From contig JBBPFI010000012.1 of assembly GCA_037974965.1 (NCBI GenBank), positions 992,001 to 1,056,000 on the forward strand: a stretch of 64,000 bases of DNA. The letters run 5' to 3'. The translations under genes were made by a program, and so were the position numbers. Positions 32,448-44,479 of this stretch are shown here, in pieces. Source of the DNA: Dacryopinax spathularia. Lineage: Eukaryota; Basidiomycota; Dacrymycetes; Dacrymycetales; Dacrymycetaceae. The notes below the pieces were generated by a model. That model was not told the DNA's origin. It saw nothing but the letters and a program-made list of their open reading frames with translations, and did not search any database. Every line of letters starts with the position of its first letter. Positions within the stretch are counted from its first letter, which is position 1.

Positions 32448-35400
32448 ATGCCGCATAAACGAACCCGTCCTGATCTGACAGGGGAACAACCCAATGTCGG
32501 GGAGCCATCAACTAAGAGAGCAAGACACGTATATAATGTCCGCAATAAACACGATGAAGCCGCCGCCGCTATTCTTCCAGTGAAGAATGCTGATGTCGTT
32601 GGTATCCAAGCCAAGAATTCAGCGCCCGAGGAAGAATCATCCGGCAAGAAGACTCGTGCTAAGGCTTCAAAGCAGGGCGAAGATATGCTGGAGAACCTGA
32701 ATCAGGCGCCCGTAACAGCTCAATCCAATTTGAAGAAGCGCGCGTATACTACCCAACAGAAGCGCGATGAACCGGTCGTCGCTCCAACGCGAGCTGAAGG
32801 AGGAACGGGTGAAGCGGCCACTAAGAAATCATCTGGCAAATTATCTCAGGCGAAGGTTTCAAAGAAACCACCCAAGAAGAAGACTCGTGCGAAGTCATCA
32901 AAGGAAGCGCCGGGGAAGAAGACACGTGCGAAGTCTTCGATGCGGGCTGGAGAGGACAAAGATACGAAGGAGGACCGGCAGCAGCCCAAGGCTTCCGTGG
33001 AGGCTCAATCCAACGTGAACAAGCGAGTATATGCTACCCGCCAGAAGCGCCGCGAAACGGTTGTCGCTCCTGGTTCAGCTCACGACGCTCATGCTGTGAA
33101 GATCGATGAAACGGCTGCATCAACCACTAAGAAAGCACGCGGCAAGACCGTGACCGCTCGTGCGTTGTCTTCGAAGCAGGCTGCAGACGCCGAAGATACG
33201 ATCAAGGCCTGGCTGCCATCTCAGACGCCCGCGACAGCTCAGTCTAACGTCAAAAATGGCTTGTATGCTACCCGGAGGAAGCGCGATGAAGCCGTCGACG
33301 CTTCCGTTTCCTTCGACGATGCCGATGCTGCGGAGATGGAAGAAGCATCTGCCTGTCCCCCGGCCGGGAAGCCGCGCGGGAACTCTCATACGCCGCCCGC
33401 CCAGGTCGCAGACATCACTCAAAACAGCCTCCGCAACCCCCATCAGCACATCACCGAGCTTCGGAATGGTACTACCGAGGCTCAGCCAGTCCTTCCAACT
33501 GTTATTGATGAACCCCTCGACGCCTCGGCCTGGGAGGATCCGATGCTGGTAAGAAGTTCTGAAGTTCTGCTTGAGGGAGTGAGACCATTCTCATGCCACG
33601 TCGATCGCAGAAGCTCCCTCGTAATGAGTCAAGTGCAAATGGTCTTGACCATGACGGCCCAGCGGATGAGACCGAAATTTTCGAGCTTCAGGAACGCTTG
33701 AATAGACATTTCCTTCTGCGTCGTCGCCCGTTCTACAAGGACTCTCCGCCAAGGAACATGCCGCCCGCCATTGCTAGCCGCGTCCGTCACTTGAAACAAC
33801 TAGTCAAAGAATGGTGGAGCGCTACGTTGCAGTGTCCCGATCATAGGAAGGAATTGGAGGACCTCATCGAAAACCCACGTCCCACGCGGCATGATAAGAC
33901 AAAGCATGTCAAACTCGGAGTTCGCTACGCCTTTGGGTTTCTCAAGGTCGCCGATATGCTAGAATACGCTTATCAAGACGTAGCCAAACCGGACGGCCTC
34001 AACGATTTTGCTGCAAACCTCCAGGTTCCTACTACTTATTTCGGTGGGACGGTTCGAACGAACACGACCGGCTACCTAACTACGCTGAACAATTTCCGAG
34101 ATCACGTCCAAGATTTGCTCACAAGGGAGCCAAACTTTAGTGTTCCTTCAGGGAACCCCGACTCGGAGGCTGTCAGTATTGTCCTGGCAATGGCTGATCA
34201 TTACTATGGAAAGGCCCGGGGTGCGTATGCGTTCCCAAACTGCCTTGCTGTGATAGCCGCGCTTCTCATGATACCGGTAAGCGACCAGCACGATCAAGGT
34301 GAGGCATGCTGATAGATGATTCAGAGTATTGTCTTAAACCGAAACGGAATCCCAAAGTTAATCGAGTCCAAAGATCAGAGTGGGAAGGGAAAACAGCGGC
34401 AGATCGAGCCGCTCCAAAATCCGTCCGATGTGATCAGGGCACTCTTTGTGGCTGCTGAATTATCGCCATTGGCGACTCTCACGCGGGCTAATCTGAGAAC
34501 GAATGATCTATCGATGCACGCGTTGACTGAAGTGAGATACGTTCCACCACCTGGCTTCCTGCTCTAATTGGCGTCACTCATTCTAGGCACACTACAGGCT
34601 TGCTCATATTTACCCCGTGAAACGGGGTGAAAGCACAGCATATGGCTTCGTGTCATTAGAGCAGTGTCTTCTGCAAGGAATGCTAAATGTCGTCCACTCT
34701 CCCGACGTATTGCAACAAGGCCCCGAGGCTGTCTGGGAAACGATCTGCAAAGCATTTCTACGAATAAAGGATGTTCGCTTTGGAGGGACGGTGCTATCCA
34801 TGCCGGAGAGATTGGTTGCCACGCCCAAGAACTCGCTGGTCAAATCCACCAGGCCTAGTGCCCGCAAGACCTCCGGCGGATCGAAGCTGATCAACGACGA
34901 GTACCAGTCTGCCGAGGACTACAGCAGTGCCGACGGCAGCGACGAGTACCAGTCTGCCGAGGACTACAGCAGTGCCGACGGCAGCAACGACTACCAGTCT
35001 GCTGACGACAATAGCAGTGCCGACGGCCTATGGCATTATCGTCCGGCTCCGTCCCTGGTCGATTCGCACGAGGAGGATGTTGACGAGGAGGTGAGCCGCG
35101 TCCTCCAAGCCGTGAAATACGCTGCGGGAGGAGTAAAGCCTTGGGATACGCGCATGCATTTGCCTCGGCATTTCCAACCGTTCTTGCTCGAAGTACAGCC
35201 ATGGGTGAAACCGCTTACCCCTTATGGCTCGTATCCGGACAGGCTGGGTCTTGAGTTCTTGCAGTGGATGGATAACAGCAGTCGCGCTTGGGTATGTGTA
35301 TTTCAGTCAACCTGCATGAATAAAGGTGCTGAGGGCTAGACAGACACGTGTCATTGCACACGTAGACGAGATTGAAGAGCCAGAAGATGTCGGCCTTCTT

Positions 35401-35619
35401 TTCCTACGCTTCTCCACCTGGCTTGCATATATCATTGTGACTGTCGGCGACTACCCACTCGATGTCCGTCAGTACCTGAAGCAGCGACGTCTCGATCCTG
35501 ATCAGGTGGACGTCAAGATATGGCCCATAGCCGTGGGCAAAGCTCGGAGGTATCGCGCAGCTGCTTTGGCGTCAGGAGAGTGGTCGACGGCAGGTAAGAA
35601 CCCCGGTGATATGTTCTAG
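32448..35619 (+). CDS. Large orphan: Lys-rich repeats plus a globular region
   Basis: Five exons splice in frame. Part one (to about residue 350) is rich in Lys, Ala and Ser and holds four degenerate repeats ending in AQSNLKKRAYTTQQKRDEPV, AQSNVNKRVYATRQKRRETV and similar, spaced about 80-100 residues, between short GKKTRAKSS basic motifs; this resembles linker-histone-like or AT-hook-like tails. Part two (from about 33650) is globular: LQERLNRHFLLRRRPFYKDS, VKLGVRYAFGFLKVADMLEY, GYLTTLNNFRDHVQDLL, YRLAHIYPVKRGESTAYGFV, EAVWETICKAFLRIKDVRF. Then come three 45-bp tandem repeats (DEYQSAEDYSSADGS) at 34896-35030 and a C-terminal WLAYIIVTVGDYPLD block. I do not know the family. An in-frame ATG at 32292 would add 52 residues; 32448 is preferred because the first 52 look non-conserved. 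The final splice is unclear. Confidence 0.6.
34896..35030 (+). repeat. Three 45-bp tandem repeats inside the orphan gene
   Basis: The 15-residue unit DEYQSAEDYSSADGS occurs three times, the last with several changes. The acidic, Ser/Tyr-rich content would suit a phosphorylated linker. Confidence 0.9.
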
Positions 35620-35765
35620 CCGTAGATCACTAGTATCAGGCGTGTCCAGAGAGTCGCTATTGAGGGGAAATGCCAGATGCCGATCACAACAAATTAAGCC
35701 ATACCACGCTTGAACACTTTTGATACAGGAGAATTTGGAAAGCTCTACGATTCACAGGAGGCCGC

Positions 35766-36035
35766 CCTAGGGGAGATCTTACTAAGGGAGGACGTCTTAA
35801 GGGAGGTCGTTCTAAGGGAGGACGTCTTAAGGGAGGACGTTCTAAGGGAGGACGTTCAAGGGAGGACGTCTTAAGGGAGGACGTCTTGAGGGAGATTGCC
35901 TGAGGGAGGACGTCTGAAGGGAGGTCGGAAGAGACTAGGTTCTCGGGGGGGGGGGAGGTGGGTGGAGGGGAGGGAGGCTCTGACGCATATCGTCAACACG
36001 GTTACATTCATGAAGAGAGCATCCGAGTCATAAGA
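35766..36035 (-). repeat. Dispersed repeat module, copy B (inverted)
   Basis: On the minus strand: the leader with tgttgacgatatgcgtcaga, a C-run (35946-35955 as G on the plus strand), aacctagtctc, then about ten 15-bp units close to gacgtcctccctcaa down to 35766. The order is that of copy A at 28180-28692 in the opposite orientation. Here the array is short and degenerate. Downstream (36036-36170) no further similarity to copy A was found. Confidence 0.85.
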
Positions 36036-37308
36036 GTCCGGGCAACAGATCGACCCGCAGAAGACCCGCACGAAGCCTTGCTCTTGGAATTGCCAAACCT
36101 CGAGCAAGGAGGTGCCCAGATAGCCTGCCTGGCCCGTTGTTGGGATGGTCGTTCCTCCAACGCCTGACGAAACGGTCTAAACCCTAGTCGCTGAGCTGTG
36201 AGAGCGTGAAGCCTCTGCTGAAGTCCTGCGCGCACTTACGCCCGAGCGCTTCGCCGTCTTCGTCTCTTACGACGGCCGACGGCAAGCTCCTGCAATAAAT
36301 TCTGATTCAGTAAGCTTTTCTGTCTCCCACGACTGCCAGTGCGCTCCGGGGTTACAAAGGCGGGATGTTGTCGAGGGATAGGTGCACTTTCAACTTGTCC
36401 AGCATCAAGTTCCTCCAGCATGAGGCGGAAGTCTTGCTCGAGAAGTGCGATTTCGGGAGTGGTGGGTTGCTCATAGTGCTGCCAAGGACAACGGTTGGAG
36501 GAGAGTTCATGGAGGAGAGCAGTACGCGCAGCTCTCCAGAACTCCAAAACTCTCTGCGGACAAGTTCAGGCTCGGGGAGTTCCCTGAATCTAGATGTAGA
36601 AATGCGACTGGAAAGGCGTTCAAACGCGGCCGAGAGGCGGGCTATAGTAGCGTCGGGGCGTGAAGGGGGAAGGGAATCCGAAATGGATATCGAAAGCCTT
36701 AGATAACAAGACCAGCACGGCGAAGAATACGTAAAGAGGCGCAAGACCCCCTGAGCAGCCCGTTTCTTTTTGAGACCAGCAGGTTATATCGAGTCCAGGA
36801 GTCGTTTGGGAGTCTAGAAGATGTGTGACGGTCCGGTGGAACGGGGTCGGTCGGTTGGTAAAGGTTAAGGGATCCGGTAAACTTATCAGGTCCGCACGTT
36901 GCCATCAATGATGATCGGGTGCAGGTCCGATCGGACCTTTTCGGAGACGGCCTCCCCTTACGCTTCCCGCAGCTTTTCCTTCGTCCCGGCTTCATCCCAC
37001 AAGGTCCAATCTTGTCTTTGGCTGCTTGTTGGCCTCAGGGAGCGAGAGCGAATCGGTAGCAAAGGCGGTAACACAGCCAAGGCCAGGTAGGGTGTGAAGA
37101 CCGATCCGCTGATGTCTGCAATGGGGAGCCTCTGCGTCTCGCCCGTCTCGCCCCGCTGTTCTTTCAATGCTGCTACCCCCATGCGTGGACAATATTTGTA
37201 TAATCAGTACATCTTAGGCGGTCTGATTCGGCGGATTGCAGTTACCCGGGCCCCTGCTGATTTCATGTTGCATTCGTTGCGAGCGACTCTACAGATACAA
37301 TATCCATA
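36036..37308. other. Interval with a possible coding remnant and a palindrome
   Basis: The minus strand is open at 36236-36744 in two overlapping frames (ATIARLSAAFERLSSRISTS in one; TTPEIALLEQDFRLMLEELD in another, ending in a basic RKRRRRRS tail). This may be a decayed gene end cut by repeat copy B. At 36923-36938 lies a perfect 16-bp palindrome, aggtccgatcggacct. No other gene is evident. Confidence 0.35.
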
Positions 37309-40300
37309 TCAAAACTCAGTCAGCAGCATGAATAAGTCCCTGTCCATGTACTTGTTCAGAAAGAATACAGAGCACTCGTCCAGTACCTTCTCTCCATTCC
37401 ATTTCGCCGGTTCGGCACATGTCGGCTGCAGCATACAGGAACGGTGTATGGAAGACAAAGGGATGACGGTTGCGAGCGGAGTATCGTGGTTCGTTACTTG
37501 ACGTTCAACAAGATGGAGACCAGCCTCATTCTTCAAAGAATTGGAAGGGGAAGTGAACCACTCGACATAAGCCAGCGGTTCCGGACATGCCTGTTGTAAT
37601 GTGGCTCGACTGGCTTCGGGAGTTAGTTTGAAAATGAGTTTGACTCTGGCTATTCCAAAACCTGTGGCCGATGTCCCATTCTGTCAGCCTTTACCAGTTT
37701 GTTTAGGAGGAAGGCTTACCCAGGGGGTGGGCCTTTCCCGACGGACTTTCTCCCGTTATGACAGTGTCGAATCGGGGGGGATGATCTTTCACTAGCCGTG
37801 AACTACCCTTGCTCCTCCCAATTGAGGCATGGACCGTGCATACATGCACGTTCGAAGCCGCCCAACAGCTTTCAATCTTGACCTGCGACCATGCATAAAC
37901 CCAGCTGACGGATTTCAACGCAGGTATTATGCTTGTGCGCGACATGCCTTGACCGGGTACCAGTCCTCGAGCATACGTATCCAAAGCAGTCAGAAAGTCT
38001 GGACAGCCCCAACGCTGTGAGCTGATGATATCTTCGATGAGGACTTTCGGAAATGTGGGTCGAAGTGCCAGGAAACATCGGTTGCGTTCTTTCGACGGTG
38101 TCTGCATCTGCTTGCGTTGACGACCCAGTGGTGCATGTTCTCCTGTTTGCGGTCAGCCTGACCATCCAGTATGTGCATACCAAGATACATCGCACCACGT
38201 ACCTTTTCGCCAATGTACCAAAGAGCAGAACGCGTCCATGCGCTCTTGACGCTCCACCCACAATGCCATCTCTTTTGTTGTCGTCTCGCCCCGGCGACTA
38301 CAGCTCCGGAAAGGCCGTTTCATGAGATCAATATGAAGGCGCTCGCTCCATTCGGTGGATCGACCATCGAGAGCACCACCCTCGACAATATGCCAGGTAT
38401 AGTGGACAAGGGAATGAAGTTTCGGAAGACAGAATGGATTTTCTGTTTGACGAGCGTAAACACTTCAGAAACCACAATTGAACTATGAAACTCACGGATT
38501 CCATCATCTCTCTGCCCCTTGTCGCTCCGAATACCGAGATTGGTAAACCCTTCTTTATTCTTGTGGAGCGCAAGCAGAGCTTTGCGCTGGAAAGGTAGCG
38601 TACGATCCGAGTGTACGGGGAGGGTTGCAAGATAGAAGAAGTCGACAAGAGCGCAAGCGAACTTCATGATACGAACTCCATCCAAGCCTTTCTCCTTCAA
38701 GGCCATCGACCCGCATATCGCACCGGGCAAGACTCGTATGATATTCTTGATTTCCCCACCAGTCATGCGCGGGAAGTCAGGAAAGCCATTCGGGTAGAAT
38801 GGACCTCCCTGCACTGGTGGTATACTGCGATAGAGGTTATCTAGCTCTTTCTTTCCGGGAACCTCTTTCAGCCAGGAGATCAAGTGCTTGACCACGCCTT
38901 GTAGTAATTGGTGCAACGGATCGGGCCAAATGGATGAGTGAATCTCGGCATGCGGAAGATCTGCAAAACACGGGTTCGGTACGGCAGTAAGAGACAAGGC
39001 CTTCGTCAAGATATTGTACGAGCGCAATGCACCTGAGCGCTTGTGCGTGGCGGGATTGTCCGGGAGTTGGAAAGGTCCGTCCTCCGTATGGTCCGCAGGG
39101 GCAGATGCAGCTGGCTCTTCGCCGAACACCTGTCGAATACTGGTGTCCACCGGTGTCGAATGGCTGGTGACTACGTTGCCTCTGAGTATATCGACGGTAA
39201 TCTGCTGCTTTCGCGGCTTGCAGTCCTTCGTGCAGCGGTTGGTGTACATATCTTCATCACCCGTCAGCTCCATGCCCATATCTCGTCGATCAATATCGCC
39301 GATCGGACAACGCGAGGAAAGCGTACATGACACTTTGCATTGTTCCGGGTAATCCGCTATGTAACCAGCGAAGATTGGAAAGCAGAGGTGAGCGACACCA
39401 TCTCCGGAGACAAGAGAAATTCCGTTGCGCGCAGGCGTCTTTGTATCTTCCAGGAGCTGACCCATGCAGCAGTGGAAAAGACGTTGAACTGCGACCCTGG
39501 TTGCCTCGTCGCTCCATCCCAGCTCTTCGAATGTGTCGGTGGGAAGGTATCCAACCAAGACGGAAGACCCTGTTGAGATGGCTGTCCTGATGTAGCTCGG
39601 CAGGTTTCCGATGGTCAAGTAAACCGGATATCCTTGTCGGTCGCCGGAAAACTGAGTTAGCTGTGTCTTATCTGTTGCCAGGATGTAAGGAACGACGGTT
39701 GCACCGGGAGGGAGTTGTCCCTTCGAAACTATCAGCTGTAGGATCCCGGTATCGCTTCGTGCTTACTTGAATTCGATGCCACCAATTTCCAGTCCACAGC
39801 TCGGAGTACAACCTGTTATTGCCCTTGGGATCCGCGAAATGCATTTCTGGCCTGACGTGAAGATGCTCCGCAAAACGAGGGTCGCTCCAGAGAGATTGTA
39901 TGGCCTGCATGGGACTTCGATACCAGAACACAGACACGTGGCTGGTGTTCTGCAGAGGAATATCCGCGCGCTTCCAATCCAAGCGGGGGACAGGAAGGTC
40001 TTTATCGATGATGTTGTTTAGCTCGTGGGCAGTCTTGAAGGAGAGTCCAAGCATTTCGATAACCTTCGGAAGACATTAGCAAATGCAGCCCACTTTTCAT
40101 GTTATCACTGTCACCTCAGTATTAAGGAGCCGATCTATGGCTGCGTTGCTGATTTCCTCCTGCTTGAGCCATTGAGCCATATGGAAGTCCACGCCGGAGC
40201 GGAAAGGGTGCCATGGCTGTTCCGAATGGCGTTTTGATTGCTCGCTGGCATTCTGTCCTGCCAGAAAATGCGTAGGAATGCCTGCAGGATGTGCGTATGG

Positions 40301-40672
40301 CACAACAAGATGTGGAGGGCTCTGAATCTCCAAGAGCGCCACAGCGGAGGCCGGTATCCTGGGCTCTGCTTCCGGAGCTGAGGTTGCCACCAGACAGTCC
40401 GAGCTTGCCGCCGGATCGTCGAAAATAGGCTGTTCTTCACCGGTATGGATCTGCTCCCAGATGCTGGCCCCTTCAACAAGGAATGTGTCTTGAGCGGAAG
40501 CAGGTGTTGGAAAGACGCTATCGAGGATATCGCCCTCGACCGTCAGATTGTCGGATTGGAGAAGCTGCTCAAAGAGCACCGAGCATGGCGCAGACCGACG
40601 TTGGGAAGCATGCTGCTTGAGAACGCTCCAGCTCTTGAAGGTTTTATTGCATCCAAGGCAAGTAATCGCCAT
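37309..40672 (-). mobile_element. Plavaka-type DNA transposon, transposase partly degraded
   Basis: The transposase follows the Plavaka family (CACTA/CMC superfamily, frequent in Agaricomycetes). From the ATG at 40672 it reads CLGCNKTFKSWSVLKQH (a zinc finger start), FHMAQWLKQEEISNAAIDRL, ELNNIIDKDLPVPRLDWKRA, VFWYRSPMQAIQSLWSDPRF, YSELWTGNWWHRIQ, LPPGATVVPYILATDKTQLT, GDRQGYPVYLTIGNLPSYIR, then the 432-residue block up to 38320 with DPLHQLLQGVVKHLISWL (the family's acidic active-site region is expected here) and PVHSDRTLPFQRKALLALHK. C-terminal pieces at 38260-37700 need frame changes. LNKYMDRDLFMLLTEF at 37309-37370 is the likely end. Most of the first 2.3 kb is open; the rear third is broken. 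Terminal inverted repeats were not found by eye. Confidence 0.82.
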
Positions 40673-41150
40673 CTGCCAAGAATTCTGATGCCGAGGAGAC
40701 GATCTAGTGCCAGTACCAGTGCGATCGATCAGTGTTACGGACGCCTGGGATGCCCTCGGAATCAATTGAGCCCATCTGCAGTCGAAACTGATTCACGCTG
40801 AAGTGTACAGCCACGGGAAGCGTCGTTACCAGCATTCCAAGTCTGTTGGAGCCCATTTAACTTCATAACTGGCTGTCATCTTAAGGTGCCTTATACTCCA
40901 TGCCGGTTCATGAGGGAAAGAGGTTCCTCCTATCATGGTTTAACGCCAGTTCGTCAAGGTGCTCGGAACAAGACTTATACACTTCCCCGTCACCAGGCTC
41001 AGTAGTTGAGCGCTCCAGCTTCAGACGAATCGAGTTGATAGAACCACACCCGTGCGCTATGACTGCTCAGGACACGATAGGCTCTCTGCAGCCAACGGTG
41101 ATGCGCATGAACCTGAGCGAAGGTACTGTAGTGCCAAGTAGCACCCATAG

Positions 41151-41192
41151 TACAACCGTAGTCTATGTAGTACAACCGTAGTCTATGTAGAC
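41151..41192. repeat. 21-bp tandem duplication
   Basis: The unit agtacaaccgtagtctatgt plus one base is present twice, identical, next to the SurE scrap. Confidence 0.9.
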
Positions 41193-41344
41193 TGCTGCAG
41201 CCTTCCATAGATAAGGGTCCTCTATAGTCGCGCTACCGACTGGCGCACGATGCTACGGATGCTATGCTCTCTACATAGCCACCATAGGGCTATATAGCAT
41301 CCGGTGATTTTACTGATGATCGAGACATGGTTCTGGCTCCGCAA

Positions 41345-41428
41345 ACGCCGCGCGTAGGGGTGTAACGCTCGCGTAGCCGTGCTGCAAAAACCACGTATCC
41401 GTTCCCTCTGGTAAGCTTGCGACGAAGT
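41345..41428 (-). pseudogene. Scrap of the SurE-like gene's last exon
   Basis: About 80 bp match 44558-44640 at roughly 85 per cent: the minus-strand reading is PEGTDTWFLQHGYASVTPL against PEGTDTWALHHGYASVTPL in the intact gene 3 kb away, same orientation. The match starts and ends abruptly and no other part of the gene is present. It lies between the Plavaka element and the AT-rich island. Confidence 0.8.
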
Positions 41429-41599
41429 ACGCGATGCTCTCACCGACATGGCTCGTGGTGTCGCAGCAGTGAGCGGAGACGATTCTAGGGAAGCGTCTTG
41501 CGAGCTTACGCCCAGAGGGCAGGCGTGGTCAGGAGAGGACCAGATTCTAACTGCGTTAGGAGGAAACGGCGAGATTGTTACCAGAAGGTGGATGTTCAG

Positions 41600-43150
41600 G
41601 GTCAAGCCGTTAGACTCCGCTTAACTATTCTGTGTCACAAGTTCATATACGTTTTCCCCTCCTTTTGTGCCATGAACCACATGCCAAAGGTGATAAGTAC
41701 ATGATCTTGATCACAATGCAGATGGTTTGTGAAATCATCATTAATGATGGCAAAGGAGCTGGCAAAAGGTAAATAAGAGGCTTCAAGATTTTAGATTGTT
41801 GCTGCAAAAGAAGGAACATGTTGTCTGTATCCATATAAGTAAATGAATTCACCATAAATAGGAATAACATCCATGATGGCTTCTATCATTCACCTAGCTC
41901 TAACTGAAGGAAGTAGCAAGGAAAGATGACTGCAATAGTATTCCTTTATCATATTATACCACTCAATAACCCTTTTGTATCTAAAGGATATGTTAAGTCA
42001 GAAGTCAGTTAACTGCACATTATGGCAACATACACCTCAGAGTGAGTCTGACCCTTAGGAGCCAAGATTGATAAGGTTTTCCCAGGTTTGTTACTCTGCA
42101 TCCACTGCAGTGCTGTCATCTTCCCTTCACTAACCTGCATAAGCCCCTTCCATTTCTTGATCAGATCTTACAGCTGTATTGCTGCAAGCATGACCTGGTC
42201 CAAGTGGGGCCCCATTCTTGGAGAGCTTTATGGCCAAAGTATGCCAGTTGGTTATGCTCTGGAATATATCATAAATTGTAGCCACTTCTGCAAGTGATAT
42301 AGTAAACTATAGACAGATCTGCACAACAAATACAGGTATCTCAGCCACATGACCCAAATGGTGTCCTGGCTCATGCAAACTTTCAAAATCATAAGTTGGA
42401 AAATATGGGTCACTTCAAGAGATAGTGGATGCATAAAGCATTTTATGTATTTGTAAATCATGAATGGTTATTACCATGTTAGACCCAGAACATCAAGGAA
42501 TAACATCAATATGACTTTTCAGTGATATCTCATACATTTTCAGCATTAAAAAAAAGTAAAGTAAGAGGGAGAGGATTAAAGGGAGAGAGCATTGGTGAGA
42601 GGCAAAAACTCCTAAACCCCCATTTTTGTCTCCAAATCCTTATTTGCTGATGTCAACATCTTCCACTGAATATATCAATCTGCCATCCCCTGTGGCATGA
42701 ACACCCCCAATATGGAGCAAGTACAAATTCCAGTGCAAAAAAATGGGTACCATATGATACACAGTGTGCACAGACTAAAAAAATACATTCTTGGGATTGA
42801 TATGGAATAGAGCCACCATGGCAATGATCAGAATGATCAGGCCCTTGTCCATATGAGTTTGTGCTGCCTTGGTAATTCCACCTTGGCATAACACCATGCT
42901 GCACCCCAAGGTACGGAATACATGATGCTTAGTTGTAACCCGGGTACTTGTGCTCCTTATATACAAATGGGAGGCCGGATGAATTGCAGGCCAGGACATG
43001 GTGACAGCAGTAGCAGCAGCAACAGCAGTGGTGGTGGTGGTGGTGGTGGTGGTAGTGGTGGATGGGCAACACAGCATTCAGTGTCACCAATGCTCTTTGC
43101 TCCTGCCCGCCACATAATGGGCTTTGCTGCTCGACAATGAGCGGCCATAC
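41600..43150. other. AT-rich island of foreign composition
   Basis: About 1.5 kb with far lower GC than its surroundings, with long A/T runs and words such as aaaaaaaagtaaagtaagag that are absent elsewhere in the window. No frame over 140 codons, no splice pattern and no family motif. It ends near a (ggt)n microsatellite. It could be a non-autonomous transposon, a decayed insert, or DNA from another source. The borders are only approximate (41590-41640 and 43140-43200); I found no matching termini. Confidence 0.5.
43004..43058 (+). repeat. (agc)n/(ggt)n microsatellite
   Basis: A run of agc/aac triplets passes directly into about eight ggt triplets and one interrupted unit. It produces an artificial Gly-rich frame on the plus strand and a His- or Pro-rich one on the minus strand. 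Confidence 0.9.
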
Positions 43151-43484
43151 ACGACTCATTCTCCCTAACTACTTGGAATCACAACTTTATGACAGATGAC
43201 TGTCAAGCAAGCTGCCTCACTATTGACTGCTCAGCGCCGTTCCTGCTCACGGGGTCTTACTTTTTCGAGACCATCGTCTCAAAATACTACTACTACCTGG
43301 TTTCAAGACTGCTTCTATTAATACTCAAGTCCTGCTCGTTCCTCACTCCAATGGGCTGTCCGTCCATGCAACGTCTGTGAGATGTGAGCCATCCATTGAC
43401 ATCTTGCAGATTGCCCTAACTTTAGCTAGTGAAGCTATTGAAAAGCAGCATTACGCGGTTGACTCAATAGCAAGTGTCTGCTAG

Positions 43485-44128
43485 CTACGAACTAGGCTGG
43501 GGAGCACGACTACCCAGTCGCGAAGAATAGGCAGAGGCAAGAGTGGAAAATCGAGCACCAATCTCTTGGTGCTCATGGTTGCCCGCACTCTCCTGCACCT
43601 CGGCAAAAAGCCTCGACAGTATTCCAGTCTTCTCTTCGTATTTGCGCCACGATTCTAGCAGACGCGCGGAATCGAGCCTTGGCCGCTCCACAGGGGACGA
43701 TGAAGCAGCCTGTTGGACATGTGGACTCGGTGGGGGGTTCTTCACAATACCGAAGTACAGTGCAATGGTCCTAGCGTGGTCGGCCAGGTCCCCCCAATGA
43801 GCGAGCGCATCCTTGTCCAGGGAAAGTTTGACCGATTTCCACCGCCTGTTGAAGCCGATCCGGGAGCGTAAGGGCCTACATGGCTGGGTCAGACGAATCA
43901 TCGGCAGACAACGGCTTTTTACTCACGCTTTCGCGATGAGCTGTTTGGTCTCGTTCAGCATGAGCCTTTCCTGCACGAACACGTTGTTGAACTGAGCTGC
44001 TGTTTGCTCCAGCCATTTCACAAACTCCTCGAGCGGTTGTACTGCGAAATACGTCAGTCATGTCAGCAAGTCAAGGTAAGCTACGTACGATCCGCCGTCT
44101 GTGGATCTTGAACGGGTTGAGTGGACAT
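43485..44128 (-). CDS. Small hypothetical protein, about 190 aa
   Basis: Three exons from the ATG at 44128: MSTQPVQDPQTAD, then PLEEFVKWLEQTAAQFNNVF through ERLMLNETKQLIAKA, then PLRSRIGFNRRWKSVKLSLD, ALAHWGDLADHARTIALYFG, LLESWRKYEEKTGILSRLFA and a Ser-rich end. Both introns are about 50 nt and keep frame. The protein is largely helical, with heptad-like spacing in the first and last thirds, a basic centre and no membrane segment. I do not recognise it. It lies next to, and on the same strand as, the SurE-like gene. Short size plus clean splicing supports a real gene. Confidence 0.5.
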
Positions 44129-44479
44129 GTGCCAGAGGGATTACCGGCGTAAGATGACGAGCGGCGGAGAGACGCAAAGGAGATGAAGTCGGTTAAGACG
44201 TGTTGACCCCCAATTGCGGTATTCGAACTCCTTTAATACCCAAAGAGGGGCCGCGTGTCTGTCTTCTTGGGGCGTTTGGGGTGACCCTTCATGATTGGGC
44301 TTACTAGGCCATAGGCCATTCGCGGCCGGCCTCCTGAGCGGCGATGGAGTGGGATGACGAGGCCGAGGACACAGGGACCGCCGACACGTAATAGCACAAC
44401 CTCATGCATTGCATCTTCTAAGGCCATCTAGATCCATAACCTCGCTATCACCGCACCACGTATATCGGAATGAACGGTG

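Noticed and set aside
42922-43159. Gly-rich and His-rich small proteins
   Set aside because: Their composition comes from the (agc)n/(ggt)n microsatellite.
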